Positions 1 to 15,300 are shown, counted from the stretch's first letter. The stretch: 64,000 nucleotides of DNA from Nemertoderma westbladi (GCA_032718475.1 JAUCBJ010004624.1:16969-80968); one strand, 5' to 3'. The notes: generated by a model from the sequence alone, not told the origin. Numbers and translations: made by a program.

Positions 1-345
1 TGTATGGGTCTTTTGTCTAGATACTGTTATATGGTTTGTGCATGTACCGTGTTTAGTCTGTATGTGTCTTTGATTATTACTTGAACAGTATTTATTTTTT
101 TATGGAAATTTATTCGTGAGTATTTTTTTACCTTTTTTTCAAGATATTTTTTACTGAGATTTTTTTTAAGATATTTTATTTTTACTTAATTTTTTTAAGA
201 TATTTTTTTTTTAATTATTTTTTTTTCCAAGATATTTTTTCCACTTATATATTATTTAAACATTTTATCAAGAGTTTTATAGTGGCAGCCATTCAGCTGT
301 ACCAACCAGTTCAGCAGGTACCGGTATCTTTCTTCCTGGTTATCT
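1..345. other. AT-rich flank of the 17-bp array
   Basis: No gene is visible. Positions 115-250 are very T-rich and hold four degenerate copies of an AAGATATTTTTT-like word, so this is low-complexity DNA. A short segment with more mixed composition (about 275-345) then leads directly into the first array unit. Confidence 0.6.
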
Positions 346-3300
346 GGTTCCACTAGGACCTTGGTTCCACTAGGACCTTGGTCCCACTAGGACCTCGGTC
401 CCACTAGGACCTCGGTCCCACTAGGACCTTGGTCCCATTCGGACCTTGGTCCCATTCGGACCTTGGTTCCATTCGGACCTTGGTCCCACTCGGACCTTGG
501 TCCCATTCGGACCTTGGTCCCATTCGGACTTTGGTCCCATTCGGACCTTGGTCCCAATAGGACCTTGGTCCCATTCGGACCTTGGTCCCACTCGGGCCTT
601 GGTCCCATTCGGACCTTTTTCCCATTCGGATCTTGGTCCCAATAGGACCTTGGTCCCATTCGGACCTTGGTCCCATTCGGACCTTGGTCCCACTAGGACC
701 TTGGTCCCACTAGGACCTTGGTCCCACTAGGACCTTGGTCCCACTAGGACCTTGATTCCACTAGGACCTTGGTCCCACTAGGACCTTGGTCCCACTAGGA
801 CCTTGGTCCCACTAGGACCTTGGTCCCACTAGGACCTTGGTTCCACTAGGACCTTGGTTCCACTAGGACCTTGGTCCCACTAGGACCTTGGTCCCACTAG
901 GACCTTGGTCCCACTAGGACCTTGGTCCCACTAGGACCTTGGTCCCACTAGGACCTTGGTTCCACTAGGACCTTGGTCCCACTAGGACCTTGGTCCCACT
1001 AGGACCTTGGTTCCACTAGGACCTTGGTCCCACTAGGACCTTGGTCCCACTATGACCTTGGTCCCACTAGGACCTTGGTCCCACTAGGACCTTGGTCCCA
1101 CTAGGACCTTGGTCCCACTAGGACCTTGGTCCCACTAGGACCTTGGTCCCACTATGACCTTGGTCCCACTAGGACCTTGGTCCCACTAGGACCTTGGTTC
1201 CACTAGGACCTTGGTCCCACTAGGACCTTGGTCCCACTAGGACCTTGGTCCCACTAGGACCTTGGTCCCACTAGGACCTTGGTTCCACTAGGACCTCGGT
1301 CCCACTAGGACCTTGGTCCCACTAGGACCTTGGTCCCACTATGACCTTGGTCCCACTAGGACCTTGGTTCCACTAGGACCTTGGTCCCATTTGGACCTTG
1401 GTCCCATTCGGACCTTTTTCCCATTCGGACCTTGGTCCCACTAGGACCTTGGTCCCACTAGGACCTTGGTCCCACTAGGACCTTGGTCCCACTAGGACCT
1501 TGGTCCCACTAGGACCTTGGTTCCACTAGGACCTTGGTTCCACTAGGACCTTGGTCCCACTAGGACCTTGGTCCCACTAGGACCTCGGTCCCACTAGGAC
1601 CTTGGTTCCACTAGGACCTCGGTCCCACTAGGACCTTGGTCCCACTAGGACCTTGGTCCCACTATGACCTTGGTCCCACTAGGACCTTGGTTCCACTAGG
1701 ACCTTGGTCCCATTCGGACCTTGGTCCCACTAGGACCTTGGTCCCACTAGGACCTTGGTCCCATTCGGACCTTGGTTCCATTCGGACCTTGGTCCCATTC
1801 GGACCTTGGTCCCACTAGGACCTTGGTCCCATTCGGACCTTGGTCCCACTAGGACCTTGGTCCCACTAGGACCTTGGTTCCACTAGGACCTTGGTCCCAC
1901 TAGGACCTTGGTCCCACTAGGACCTTGGTTCCACTAGGACCTTGGTCCCACTAGGACCTTGGTTCCACTAGGACCTCGGTCCCACTAGGACCTTGGTCCC
2001 ACTAGGACCTTGGTCCCACTATGACCTTGGTCCCACTAGGACCTCGGTCCCACTAGGACCTTGGTTCCACTAGGACCTCGGTCCCACTAGGACCTTGGTC
2101 CCACTAGGACCTTGGTCCCACTATGACCTTGGTCCCACTAGGACCTTGGTTCCACTAGGACCTTGGTCCCACTAGGACCAAGGTCCCACTAGGACCTTGG
2201 TCCCATTCGGACCTTGGTCCCACTAGGACCTTGGTCCCACTAGGACCTTGGTTCCACTAGGACCTTGGTCCCACTAGGACCTTGGTTCCACTAGGACCTT
2301 GGTCCCACTAGGACCTTGGTTCCACTAGGACCTTGGTTCCACTAGGACCTTGGTCCCACTAGGACCTTGGTTCCACTAGGACCTTGGTCCCACTAGGACC
2401 TTGGTTCCACTATGACCTTGGTCCCATTCGGACCTTGGTCCCACTAGGACCTTGGTCCCATTCGGACCTTGGTCCCACTAGGACCTTGGTCCCATTCGGA
2501 CCTTGGTCCCACTAGGACCTTGGTCCCACTAGGACCTTGGTCCCATTTGGACCTTGGTCCCATTCGGACCTTTTTCCCATTCGGACCTTGGTTCCACTAG
2601 GACCTTGGTCCCACTAGGACCTTGGTCCCATTCGGACCTTGGTCCCACTAGGACCTTGGTCCCACTAGGACCTTGGTCCCATTCGGACCTTGGTTCCACT
2701 AGGACCTTGGTCCCACTAGGACCTTGGTTCCACTAGGACCTTGGTCCCACTAGGACCTTGGTTCCACTAGGACCTTGGTCCCACTAGGACCTTGGTCCCA
2801 CTATGACCTTGGTCCCACTAGGACCTTGGTCCCACTAGGACCTTGGTCCCACTAGGACCTTGGTTCCACTAGGACCTTGGTCCCATTTGGACCTTGGTTC
2901 CACTAGGACCTTGGTCCCACTAGGACCTTGGTCCCATTCGGACCTTGGTTCCATTCGGACCTTGGTCCCATTCGGACCTTGGTCCCACTAGGACCTTGGT
3001 CCCATTCGGACCTTGGTCCCACTAGGACCTTGGTCCCACTAGGACCTTGGTCCCATTTGGACCTTGGTCCCATTCGGACCTTTTTCCCATTCGGACCTTG
3101 GTTCCACTAGGACCTTGGTCCCACTAGGACCTTGGTCCCATTCGGACCTTGGTCCCACTAGGACCTTGGTCCCACTAGGACCTTGGTCCCATTCGGACCT
3201 TGGTTCCACTAGGACCTTGGTCCCACTATGACCTTGGTCCCATTCGGACCTTGGTCCCACTAGGACCTTGGTCCCACTAGGACCTTGGTCCCATTCGGAC

Positions 3301-6300
3301 CTTGGTTCCATTCGGACCTTGGTCCCATTCGGACCTTGGTCCCACTAGGACCTTGGTCCCATTCGGACCTTGGTCCCACTAGGACCTTGGTCCCACTAGG
3401 ACCTTGGTCCCATTTGGACCTTGGTCCCATTCGGACCTTTTTCCCATTCGGACCTTGGTTCCACTAGGACCTTGGTCCCACTAGGACCTTGGTCCCATTC
3501 GGACCTTGGTCCCACTAGGACCTTGGTCCCACTAGGACCTTGGTCCCATTCGGACCTTGGTTCCACTAGGACCTTGGTCCCACTAGGACCTTGGTTCCAC
3601 TAGGACCTTGGTCCCACTAGGACCTTGGTTCCACTAGGACCTTGGTCCCACTAGGACCTTGGTCCCACTATGACCTTGGTCCCACTAGGACCTTGGTCCC
3701 ACTAGGACCTTGGTCCCACTAGGACCTTGGTTCCACTAGGACCTTGGTCCCATTTGGACCTTGGTTCCACTAGGACCTTGGTCCCACTAGGACCTTGGTC
3801 CCACTATGACCTTGGTCCCACTAGGACCTTGGTCCCACTAGGACCTTGGTTCCACTAGGACCTTGGTCCCACTAGGACCTTGGTCCCACTAGGACCTTGG
3901 TCCCACTAGGACCTTGGTCCCACTAGGACCTTGGTTCCACTAGGACCTCGGTCCCACTAGGACCTTGGTCCCACTAGGACCTTGGTCCCACTAGGACCTT
4001 GGTCCCACTATGACCTTGGTCCCACTAGGACCTTGGTTCCACTAGGACCTTGGTCCCATTTGGACCTTGGTCCCATTCGGACCTTTTTCCCATTCGGACC
4101 TTGGTCCCACTAGGACCTTGGTCCCACTAGGACCTTGGTCCCATTCGGACCTTGGTTCCATTCGGACCTTGGTCCCATTCGGACCTTGGTCCCACTAGGA
4201 CCTTGGTCCCATTCGGACCTTGGTCCCACTAGGACCTTGGTCCCACTAGGACCTTGGTCCCATTTGGACCTTGGTCCCATTCGGACCTTTTTCCCATTCG
4301 GACCTTGGTCCCACTAGGACCTTGGTCCCACTAGGACCTTGGTCCCATTCGGACCTTGGTTCCATTCGGACCTTGGTCCCATTCGGACCTTGGTCCCACT
4401 AGGACCTTGGTCCCATTCGGACCTTGGTCCCACTAGGACCAAGGTCCCACTAGGACCTTGGTCCCATTCGGACCTTGGTCCCACTAGGACCTTGGTTCCA
4501 CTAGGACCTCGGTCCCACTAGGACCTTGGTCCCACTAGGACCTTGGTCCCATTCGGACCTTGGTCCCACTAGGACCTTGGTTCCACTAGGACCTCGGTCC
4601 CACTAGGACCTTGGTCCCACTAGGACCTTGGTCCCATTCGGACCTTGGTCCCACTAGGACCTTGGTTCCACTAGGACCTTGGTCCCACTAGGACCTTGGT
4701 CCCACTAGGACCTTGGTCCCATTTGGACCTTGGTCCCATTCGGACCTTTTTCCCATTCGGACCTTGGTTCCACTAGGACCTTGGTCCCACTAGGACCAAG
4801 GTCCCACTAGGACCTTGGTCCCAATAGGACCAAGGTCCCACTAGGACCTTGGTCCCATTCGGACCTTGGTCCCACTAGGACCTTGGTCCCACTAGGACCT
4901 TGGTCCCATTCGGACCTTGGTCCCACTAGGACCTTGGTCCCACTAGGACCTTGGTCCCATTCGGACCTTGGTCCCACTAGGACCTTGGTCCCATTCGGAC
5001 CTTGGTCCCACTAGGACCTTGGTCCCACTAGGACCTTGGTCCCATTCGGACCTTGGTCCCACTAGGACCTTGGTCCCACTAGGACCTTGGTCCCATTCGG
5101 ACCTTGGTCCCACTAGGACCTTGGTCCCACTAGGACCTTGGTTCCACTAGGACCTCGGTCCCACTAGGACCTTGGTCCCACTAGGACCTTGGTCCCATTC
5201 GGACCTTGGTCCCACTAGGACCTTGGTCCCACTAGGACCTTGGTCCCACTAGGACCTTGGTCCCACTAGGACCTTGGTCCCATTTGGACCTTGGTCCCAT
5301 TCGGACCTTTTTCCCATTCGGACCTTGGTTCCACTAGGACCAAGGTCCCAGTAGGACCTTGGTCCCATTCGGACCTTGGTCCCACTAGGACCTTGGTTCC
5401 ACTAGGACCTCGGTCCCACTAGGACCTTGGTCCCACTAGGACCTTGGTCCCATTCGGACCTTGGTCCCACTAGGACCTTGGTTCCACTAGGACCTTGGTC
5501 CCACTAGGACCTTGGTCCCACTAGGACCTTGGTCCCACTAGGACCTTGGTCCCATTCGGACCTTGGTCCCATTTGGACCTTGGTCCCACTAGGACCTTGG
5601 TCCCATTTGGACCTTGGTCCCATTCGGACCTTTTTCCCATTCGGACCTTGGTTCCACTAGGACCTCGGTCCCACTAGGACCTTGGTCCCACTAGGACCTT
5701 GGTCCCACTAGGACCTTGGTCCCACTAGGACCTTGGTCCCACTAGGACCTTGGTCCCATTTGGACCTTGGTCCCATTCGGACCTTTTTCCCATTCGGACC
5801 TTGGTTCCACTAGGACCTCGGTCCCACTAGGACCTTGGTCCCACTAGGACCTTGGTCCCACTAGGACCTTGGTTCCACTAGGACCTTGGTCCCACTAGGA
5901 CCTTGGTCCCACTAGGACCTTGGTCCCACTAGGACCTCGGTCCCACTAGGACCTTGGTCCCACTAGGACCTTGGTCCCACTAGGACCTTGGTCCCACTAG
6001 GACCTTGGTCCCATTTGGACCTTGGTGCCATTCGGACCTTGGTCCCACTAGGACCTTGGTCCCACTAGGACCTTGGTCCCACTAGGACCTTGGTCCCACT
6101 AGGACCTTGGTCCCATTTGGACCTTGGTCCCATTCGGACCTTGGTTCCACTAGGACCTTGGTCCCACTAGGACCTTGGTCCCACTAGGACCTTGGTCCCA
6201 CTAGGACCTTGGTCCCACTAGGACCTTGGTCCCAATAGGACCTTGGTCCCATTCGGACCTTTTTCCCATTCGGACCTTGGTTCCACTAGGACCTTGGTCC

Positions 6301-9300
6301 CACTAGGACCTTGGTCCCACTAGGACCTTGGTCCCACTAGGACCTTGGTCCCACTAGGACATTGGTCCCATTTGGACCTTGGTCCCATTCGGACCTTTTT
6401 CCCATTCGGACCTTGGTTCCACTAGGACCTTGGTCCCACTAGGACCTTGGTCCCACTAGGACCTTGGTCCCACTAGGACCTTGGTCCCACTATGACCTTG
6501 GTCCCAATAGGACCTTGGTCCCATTCGGACCTTGGTCCCACTAGGACCTTGGTCCCATTCGGACCTTGGTCCCACTAGGACCTTGGTTCCACTAGGACCT
6601 TGGTTCCACTAGGACCTTGGTCCCATTTGGACCTTGGTCCCACTAGGACCTTGGTCCCACTAGGACCTTGGTCCCATTCGGACCTTGGTCCCACTAGGAC
6701 CTTGGTTCCACTCGGACCTTGGTTCCACTAGGACCTTGGTCCCATTTGGACCTTGGTCCCACTAGGACCTTGGTCCCACTCGGACCTTGGTTCCATTCGG
6801 ACCTTGGTTCCATTCGGAAATTGGTCCCATTCGGAAATTGGTCCCATTCGGACCTTGGTCCCACTAGGACATTGGTCCCACTAGGACCTTGGTCCCACTA
6901 GGACCTTGGTCCCATTTGGACCTTGGTCCCAATAGGACCTTGGTCCCACTAGGACCTTGGTCCCACTAGGACCTTGGTCCCACTAGGACCTTGGTCCCAC
7001 TAGGACCTTGGTTCCACTAGGACCTTGGTCCCACTAGGACCTTGGTCCCACTAGGACCTTGGTTCCACTAGGACCTTGGTCCCACTAGGACCTTGGTCCC
7101 ACTAGGACCTTGGTCCCACTAGGACCTTGGTCCCATTTGGACCTTGGTCCCAATAGGACCTTGGTCCCACTAGGACCTTGGTCCCACTAGGACCTTGGTC
7201 CCATTCGGACCTTGGTCCCATTCGGAAATTGGTCCCATTCGGACCTTGGTCCCATTTGGACCTTGGTCCCATTCGGAAATTGGTCCCATTCGGACCTTGG
7301 TCCCACTAGGACCTTGGTCCCACTAGGACCTTGGTCCCATTCGGAAATTGGTCCCATTCGGACCTTGGTCCCACTAGGACCTTGGTCCCATTCGGAAATT
7401 GGTCCCATTCGGACCTTGGTCCCACTAGGACCTTGGTCCCACTAGGACCTTGGTCCCACTAGGACCAAGGTCCCACTAGGACCTTGGTCCCACTAGGACC
7501 TTGGTCCCACTAGGACCTTGGTCCCATTCGGAAATTGGTCCCATTCGGACCTTGGTCCCACTAGGACCTTGGTCCCACTAGGACCTTGGTCCCACTAGGA
7601 CCTTGGTCCCACTAGGACCTTGGTCCCACTAGGACCTTGGTCCCACTAGGACCTTGGTCCCACTAGGACCTTGGTCCCACTAGGACCTTGGTCCCATTCG
7701 GACCTTGGTCCCATTCGGACCTTGGTCCCACTAGGACCTTGGTCCCATTCGGACCTTGGTCCCACTAGGACCTTGGTCCCACTAGGACCTTGGTCCCACT
7801 AGGACCTTGGTCCCACTAGGACCTTGGTCCCATTCGGAAATTGGTCCCATTCGGACCTTGGTCCCACTAGGACCTTGGTCCCACTAGGACCTTGGTCCCA
7901 CTAGGACCTTGGTCCCACTAGGACCTTGGTCCCACTAGGACCTTGGTCCCACTAGGACCTTGGTCCCATTCGGAAATTGGTCCCATTCGGACCTTGGTCC
8001 CACTAGGACCTTGGTCCCACTAGGACCTTGGTCCCACTAGGACCTTGGTCCCATTCGGACCTTGGTCCCACTAGGACCTTGGTCCCATTCGGAAATTGGT
8101 CCCATTCGGACCTTGGTCCCACTAGGACCTTGGTCCCACTAGGACCTTGGTCCCACTAGGACCTTGGTCCCACTAGGACCTTGGTCCCACTAGGACCTTG
8201 GTCCCACTAGGACCTTGGTCCCACTAGGACCTTGGTCCCATTCGGAAATTGGTCCCATTCGGACCTTGGTCCCACTAGGACCTTGGTCCCATTCGGACCT
8301 TGGTCCCACTAGGACCTTGGTCCCACTAGGACCTTGGTCCCACTAGGACCTTGGTCCCACTAGGACCTTGGTCCCACTAGGACCTTGGTCCCACTAGGAC
8401 CTTGGTCCCACTAGGACCTTGGTCCCACTAGGACCTTGGTCCCATTCGGACCTTGGTCCCATTCGGACCTTGGTCCCACTAGGACCTTGGTCCCACTAGG
8501 ACCTTGGTCCCATTCGGACCTTGGTCCCACTAGGACCTTGGTCCCACTAGGACCTTGGTCCCATTCGGACCTTGGTCCCACTAGGACCTTGGTCCCACTA
8601 GGACCTTGGTCCCATTCGGACATTGGTCCCATTCGGACCTTGGTCCCACTAGGACCTTGGTCCCACTAGGACCTTGGTCCCACTAGGACCTTGGTCCCAC
8701 TAGGACCTTGGTCCCATTCGGACCTTGGTCCCACTAGGACCTTGGTCCCACTAGGACCTTGGTCCCATTCGGACCTTGGTCCCATTCGGACCTTGGTCCC
8801 ACTAGGACCTTGGTCCCACTAGGACCTTGGTCCCATTCGGACCTTGGTCCCACTAGGACCTTGGTCCCACTAGGACCTTGGTCCCACTAGGACCTTGGTC
8901 CCACTAGGACCTTGGTCCCACTAGGACCTTGGTCCCATTCGGACCTTGGTCCCATTCGGACCTTGGTCCCACTAGGACCTTGGTCCCACTAGGACCTTGG
9001 TCCCATTCGGACCTTGGTTCCATTCGGACCTTGGTCCCACTAGGACCTTGGTCCCACTAGGACCTTGGTCCCACTAGGACCTTGGTCCCATTCGGACCTT
9101 GGTCCCATTCGGACCTTGGTCCCACTAGGACCTTGGTCCCACTAGGACCTTGGTCCCATTCGGAAATTGGTTCCATTCGGACCTTGGTCCCACTAGGACC
9201 TTGGTCCCACTAGGACCTTGGTCCCACTAGGACCTTGGTCCCATTCGGACCTTGGTCCCATTCGGACCTTGGTCCCACTAGGACCTTGGTCCCATTCGGA

Positions 9301-12300
9301 CCTTGGTCCCACTTCAGGACCTTGGTCCCACTAGGACCTTGGTCCCACTAGGACCTTGGTCCCACTAGGACCTTGGTCCCACTAGGACCTTGGTCCCACT
9401 AGGACCTTGGTTCCCATTCGGACCTTGGTCCCATTCGGACCTTGGTCCCACTAGGACCTTGGTCCCATTCGGACCTTGGTCCCACTAGGACCTTGGTCCC
9501 ATTCGGACCTTGGTCCCACTAGGACCTTGGTCCCACTAGGACCTTGGTCCCATTCGGACCTTGGTTCCACTAGGACCTTGGTCCCACTAGGACCTTGGTC
9601 CCATTCGGACCTTGGTCCCACTAGGACCTTGGTCCCACTAGGACCTTGGTCCCATTCGGACCTTGGTCCCACTAGGACCTTGGTCCCACTAGGACCTTGG
9701 TCCCACTAGGACCTTGGTCCCACTAGGACCTTGGTCCCACTAGGACCTTGGTCCCACTAGGACCTTGGTCCCACTAGGACCTTGGTCCCACTAGGACCTT
9801 GGTCCCATTCGGACCTTGGTCCCATTCGGACCTTGGTTCCACTAGGACCTTGGTCCCACTAGGACCTTGGTCCCACTAGGACCTTGGTCCCACTAGGACC
9901 TTGGTCCCACTAGGACCTTGGTCCCATTTGGACCTTGGTCCCACTAGGACCTTGGTCCCACTAGGACCTTGGTCCCATTCGGACCTTGGTCCCATTCGGA
10001 CCTTGGTTCCACTAGGACCTTGGTCCCACTAGGACCTTGGTCCCACTAGGACCTTGGTCCCATTCGGACCTTGGTCCCATTCGGACCTTGGTCCCACTAG
10101 GACCTTGGTCCCACTAGGACCTTGGTCCCACTAGGACCTTGGTCCCACTAGGACCTTGGTCCCACTAGGACCTTGGTCCCATTCGGAAATTGGTCCCATT
10201 CGGACCTTGGTCCCACTCGGACCTTGGTCCCATTCGGAAATTGGTTCCATTCGGACCTTGGTCCCATTCGGACCTTGGTCCCACTAGGACCTTGGTCCCA
10301 CTAGGACCTTGGTCCCACTAGGACCTTGGTCCCATTCGGACCTTGGTCCCATTCGGACCTTGGTTCCACTAGGACCTTGGTCCCACTAGGACCTTGGTCC
10401 CACTAGGACCTTGGTCCCACTAGGACCTTGGTCCCACTAGGACCTTGGTCCCATTTGGACCTTGGTCCCACTAGGACCTTGGTCCCACTAGGACCTTGGT
10501 CCCATTCGGACCTTGGTCCCATTCGGACCTTGGTTCCCACTAGGACCTTGGTCCCACTAGGACCTTGGTCCCACTAGGACCTTGGTCCCATTCGGACCTT
10601 GGTCCCATTCGGACCTTGGTCCCACTAGGACCTTGGTCCCACTAGGACCTTGGTCCCACTAGGACCTTGGTCCCACTAGGACCTTGGTCCCACTAGGACC
10701 TTGGTCCCATTCGGACCTTGGTCCCATTCGGACCTTGGTTCCACTAGGACCTTGGTCCCACTAGGACCTTGGTCCCACTAGGACCTTGGTCCCATTCGGA
10801 CCTTGGTCCCACTCGGACCTTGGTTCCACTAGGACCTTGGTCCCACTCGGACCTTGGTCCCATTCGGACCTTGGTCCCATTCGGACCTTGGTCCCACTAG
10901 GACCTTGGTCCCATTCGGACCTTGGTCCCACTAGGACCTTGGTCCCACTAGGACCTTGGTCCCACTAGGACCTTGGTCCCATTTGGACCTTGGTCCCATT
11001 CGGAAATTGGTCCCATTCGGACCTTGGTCCCACTCGGACCTTGGTCCCATTCGGACCTTGGTCCCATTCGGACCTTGGTCCCACTAGGACCTTGGTCCCA
11101 CTAGGACCTTGGTCCCATTTGGACCTTGGTCCCATTCGGAAATTGGTCCCATTCGGACCTTGGTCCCACTCGGACCTTGGTTCCATTCGGACCTTGGTCC
11201 CATTCGGACCTTGGTCCCACTAGGACCTTGGTCCCATTTGGACCTTGGTCCCACTAGGACCTTGGTCCCACTAGGACCTTGGTCCCACTAGGACCTTGGT
11301 CCCACTAGGACCTTGGTCCCACTAGGACCTTGGTCCCATTCGGACCTTGGTCCCACTAGGACCTTGGTCCCACTAGGACCTTGGTCCCATTCGGACCTTT
11401 TTCCCATTCGGAAATTGGTCCCATTCGGACCTTGGTCCCACTCGGACCTTGGTTCCATTCGGACCTTGGTCCCACTAGGACCTTGGTCCCACTATGACCT
11501 TGGTCCCACTCGGACCTTGGTTCCATTCGGACCTTGGTCCCACTATGACCTTGGTCCCACTCGGACCTTGGTTCCATTCGGACCTTGGTCCCATTCGGAC
11601 CTTGGTCCCACTAGGACCTTGGTCCCACTAGGACCTTGGTCCCACTAGGACCTTGGTCCCATTTGGACCTTGGTCCCATTCGGAAATTGGTCCCATTCGG
11701 ACCTTGGTCCCACTAGGACCTTGGTCCCATTTGGACCTTGGTCCCACTAGGACCTTGGTCCCACTAGGACCTTGGTCCCACTAGGACCTTGGTTCCATTC
11801 GGACCAAGGTCCCATTCGGACCTTGGTCCCATTCGGACTTTGGTCCCATTCGGACCTTGGTCCCACTAGGACCTTGGTCCCATTTGGACCTTGGTCCCAT
11901 TCGGAAATTGGTCCCATTCGGACCTTGGTCCCACTCGGACCTTGGTTCCATTCGGACCTTGGTCCCATTCGGACCTTGGTCCCACTAGGACCTTGGTCCC
12001 ATTTGGACCTTGGTCCCACTAGGACCTTGGTCCCACTAGGACCTTGGTCCCACTAGGACCTTGGTCCCACTAGGACCTTGGTCCCACTAGGACCTTGGTC
12101 CCATTCGGACCTTGGTCCCACTAGGACCTTGGTCCCACTAGGACCTTGGTCCCATTCGGACCTTTTTCCCATTCGGAAATTGGTCCCATTCGGACCTTGG
12201 TCCCACTCGGACCTTGGTTCCATTCGGACCTTGGTCCCACTAGGACCTTGGTCCCACTATGACCTTGGTCCCACTCGGACCTTGGTTCCATTCGGACCTT

Positions 12301-15300
12301 GGTCCCACTATGACCTTGGTCCCACTCGGACCTTGGTTCCATTCGGACCTTGGTCCCATTCGGACCTTGGTCCCACTAGGACCTTGGTCCCACTAGGACC
12401 TTGGTCCCACTAGGACCTTGGTCCCATTTGGACCTTGGTCCCATTCGGACCTTTTTCCCATTCGGAAATTGGTCCCATTCGGACCTTTTTCCCATTCGGA
12501 AATTGGTCCCATTCGGACCTTGGTCCCATTCGGACCTTGGTCCCACTCGGACCTTGGTTCCATTCGGACCAAGGTCCCATTCGGACCTTGGTCCCATTCG
12601 GACTTTGGTCCCATTCGGACCTTGGTCCCACTAGGACCTTGGTCCCACTAGGACCTTGGTCCCATTCGGACCTTGGTCCCATTCGGACCTTGGTCCCATT
12701 CGGACCTTTTTCCCATTCGGAAATTGGTCCCATTCGGACCTTTTTCCCATTCGGAAATTGGTCCCATTCGGACCTTGGTCCCACTAGGACCTTGGTCCCA
12801 CTAGGACCTTGGTCCCATTTGGACCTTGGTCCCATTCGGACCTTGGTCCCACTCGGACCTTGGTTCCATTCGGACCAAGGTCCCATTCGGACCTTGGTCC
12901 CATTCGGACTTTGGTCCCATTCGGACCTTGGTCCCATTTGGACCTTGGTCCCACTAGGACCTTGGTCCCACTAGGACCTTGGTCCCATTTGGACCTTGGT
13001 CCCATTCGGACCTTGGTCCCACTCGGACCTTGGTTCCATTCGGACCAAGGTCCCATTCGGACCTTGGTCCCATTCGGACTTTGGTCCCATTCGGACCTTG
13101 GTCCCACTATGACCTTGGTCCCACTCGGACCTTGGTTCCATTCGGACCTTGGTCCCATTCGGACCTTGGTCCCACTAGGACCTTGGTCCCACTAGGACCT
13201 TGGTTCCATTCGGACCAAGGTCCCATTCGGACCTTGGTCCCATTCGGACTTTGGTCCCATTCGGACCTTGGTCCCACTAGGACCTTGGTCCCATTTGGAC
13301 CTTGGTCCCATTCGGACCTTGGTCCCACTAGGACCTTGGTCCCATTCGGACCTTGGTCCCACTCGGACCTTGGTCCCATTCGGACCTTGGTCCCACTCGG
13401 ACCTTGGTCCCACTAGGACCTTGGTCCCACTCGGACCTTGGTCCCACTCGGACCTTGGTCCCATTCGGACCTTGGTCCCACTCGGACCTTGGTTCCATTC
13501 GGACCTTGGTCCCATTCGGACCTTGGTCCCACTCGGACCTTGGTTCCATTCGGACCTTGGTCCCATTCGGACCTTGGTCCCACTAGGACATTGGTCCCAC
13601 TAGGACCTTGGTCCCACTAGGACCTTGGTCCCATTCGGACCTTGGTCCCACTAGGACCTTGGTCCCACTAGGACCTTGGTCCCACTCGGACCTTGGTCCC
13701 ACTAGGACCTTGGTCCCACTCGGACCTTGGTCCCACTCGGACCTTGGTCCCATTCGGACCTTGGTCCCACTAGGACCTTGGTCCCACTCGGACCTTGGTC
13801 CCACTCGGACCTTGGTCCCACTAGGACCTTGGTCCCACTCGGACCTTGGTCCCACTCGGACCTTGGTCCCATTCGGACCTTGGTCCCACTCGGACCTTGG
13901 TTCCATTCGGACCTTGGTCCCATTCGGACCTTGGTCCCACTAGGACCTTGGTCCCACTAGGACCTTGGTCCCATTCGGACCTTGGTCCCACTAGGACCTT
14001 GGTCCCACTAGGACCTTGGTCCCATTTGGACCTTGGTTCCACTAGGACCTTGGTTCCATTCGGACCTTGGTCCCATTCGGACCTTGGTCCCACTAGGACC
14101 TTGGTCCCACTAGGACCTTGGTCCCACTAGGACCTTGGTCCCATTCGGACCTTTTTCCCATTCGGAAATTGGTCCCATTCGGACTTTGGTCCCATTCGGA
14201 CCTTGGTCCCACTCGGACCTTGGTTCCATTCGGACCTTGGTCCCATTCGGACCTTGGTCCCACTAGGACCTTGGTCCCACTAGGACCTTGGTCCCACTCG
14301 GACCTTGGTCCCACTCGGACCTTGGTCCCATTCGGACCTTGGTCCCACTCGGACCTTGGTTCCATTCGGACCTTGGTCCCATTCGGACCTTGGTCCCACT
14401 AGGACCTTGGTCCCACTAGGACCTTGGTCCCACTCGGACCTTGGTCCCACTCGGACCTTGGTCCCACTCGGACCTTGGTCCCATTCGGACCTTGGTCCCA
14501 CTCGGACCTTGGTTCCATTCGGACCTTGGTCCCATTCGGACCTTGGTCCCACTAGGACCTTGGTCCCACTAGGACCTTGGTCCCATTCGGACCTTGGTCC
14601 CACTCGGACCTTGGTTCCATTCGGACCTTGGTCCCATTCGGACCTTGGTCCCACTAGGACCTTGGTCCCATTCGGAAATTGGTCCCATTCGGACCTTGGT
14701 CCCACTCGGACCTTGGTTCCATTCGGACCTTGGTCCCATTCGGACCTTGGTCCCACTAGGACCTTGGTCCCATTCGGAAATTGGTCCCATTCGGACCTTG
14801 GTCCCATTCGGACCTTGGTCCCATTCGGACCTTGGTCCCACTAGGACCTTGGTCCCACTAGGACCTTGGTCCCACTAGGACCTTGGTCCCATTTGGACCT
14901 TGGTCCCATTCGGACCTTGGTCCCACTAGGACCTTGGTCCCACTAGGACCTTGGTCCCACTAGGACCTTGGTCCCACTAGGAACTTGGTCCCACTAGGAC
15001 CTTGGTCCCACTCGGACCTTGGTTCCATTCGGACCTTGGTCCCATTCGGACCTTGGTCCCACTAGGACCTTGGTCCCACTAGGACCTTGGTCCCATTCGG
15101 ACCTTGGTCCCATTCGGACCTTGGTCCCACTCGGACCTTGGTTCCATTCGGACCTTGGTCCCATTCGGACCTTGGTCCCACTAGGACCTTGGTCCCACTA
15201 GGACCTTGGTCCCATTCGGACCTTGGTCCCACTCGGACCTTGGTTCCATTCGGACCTTGGTCCCACTAGGACCTTGGTCCCACTAGGACCTTGGTCCCAC

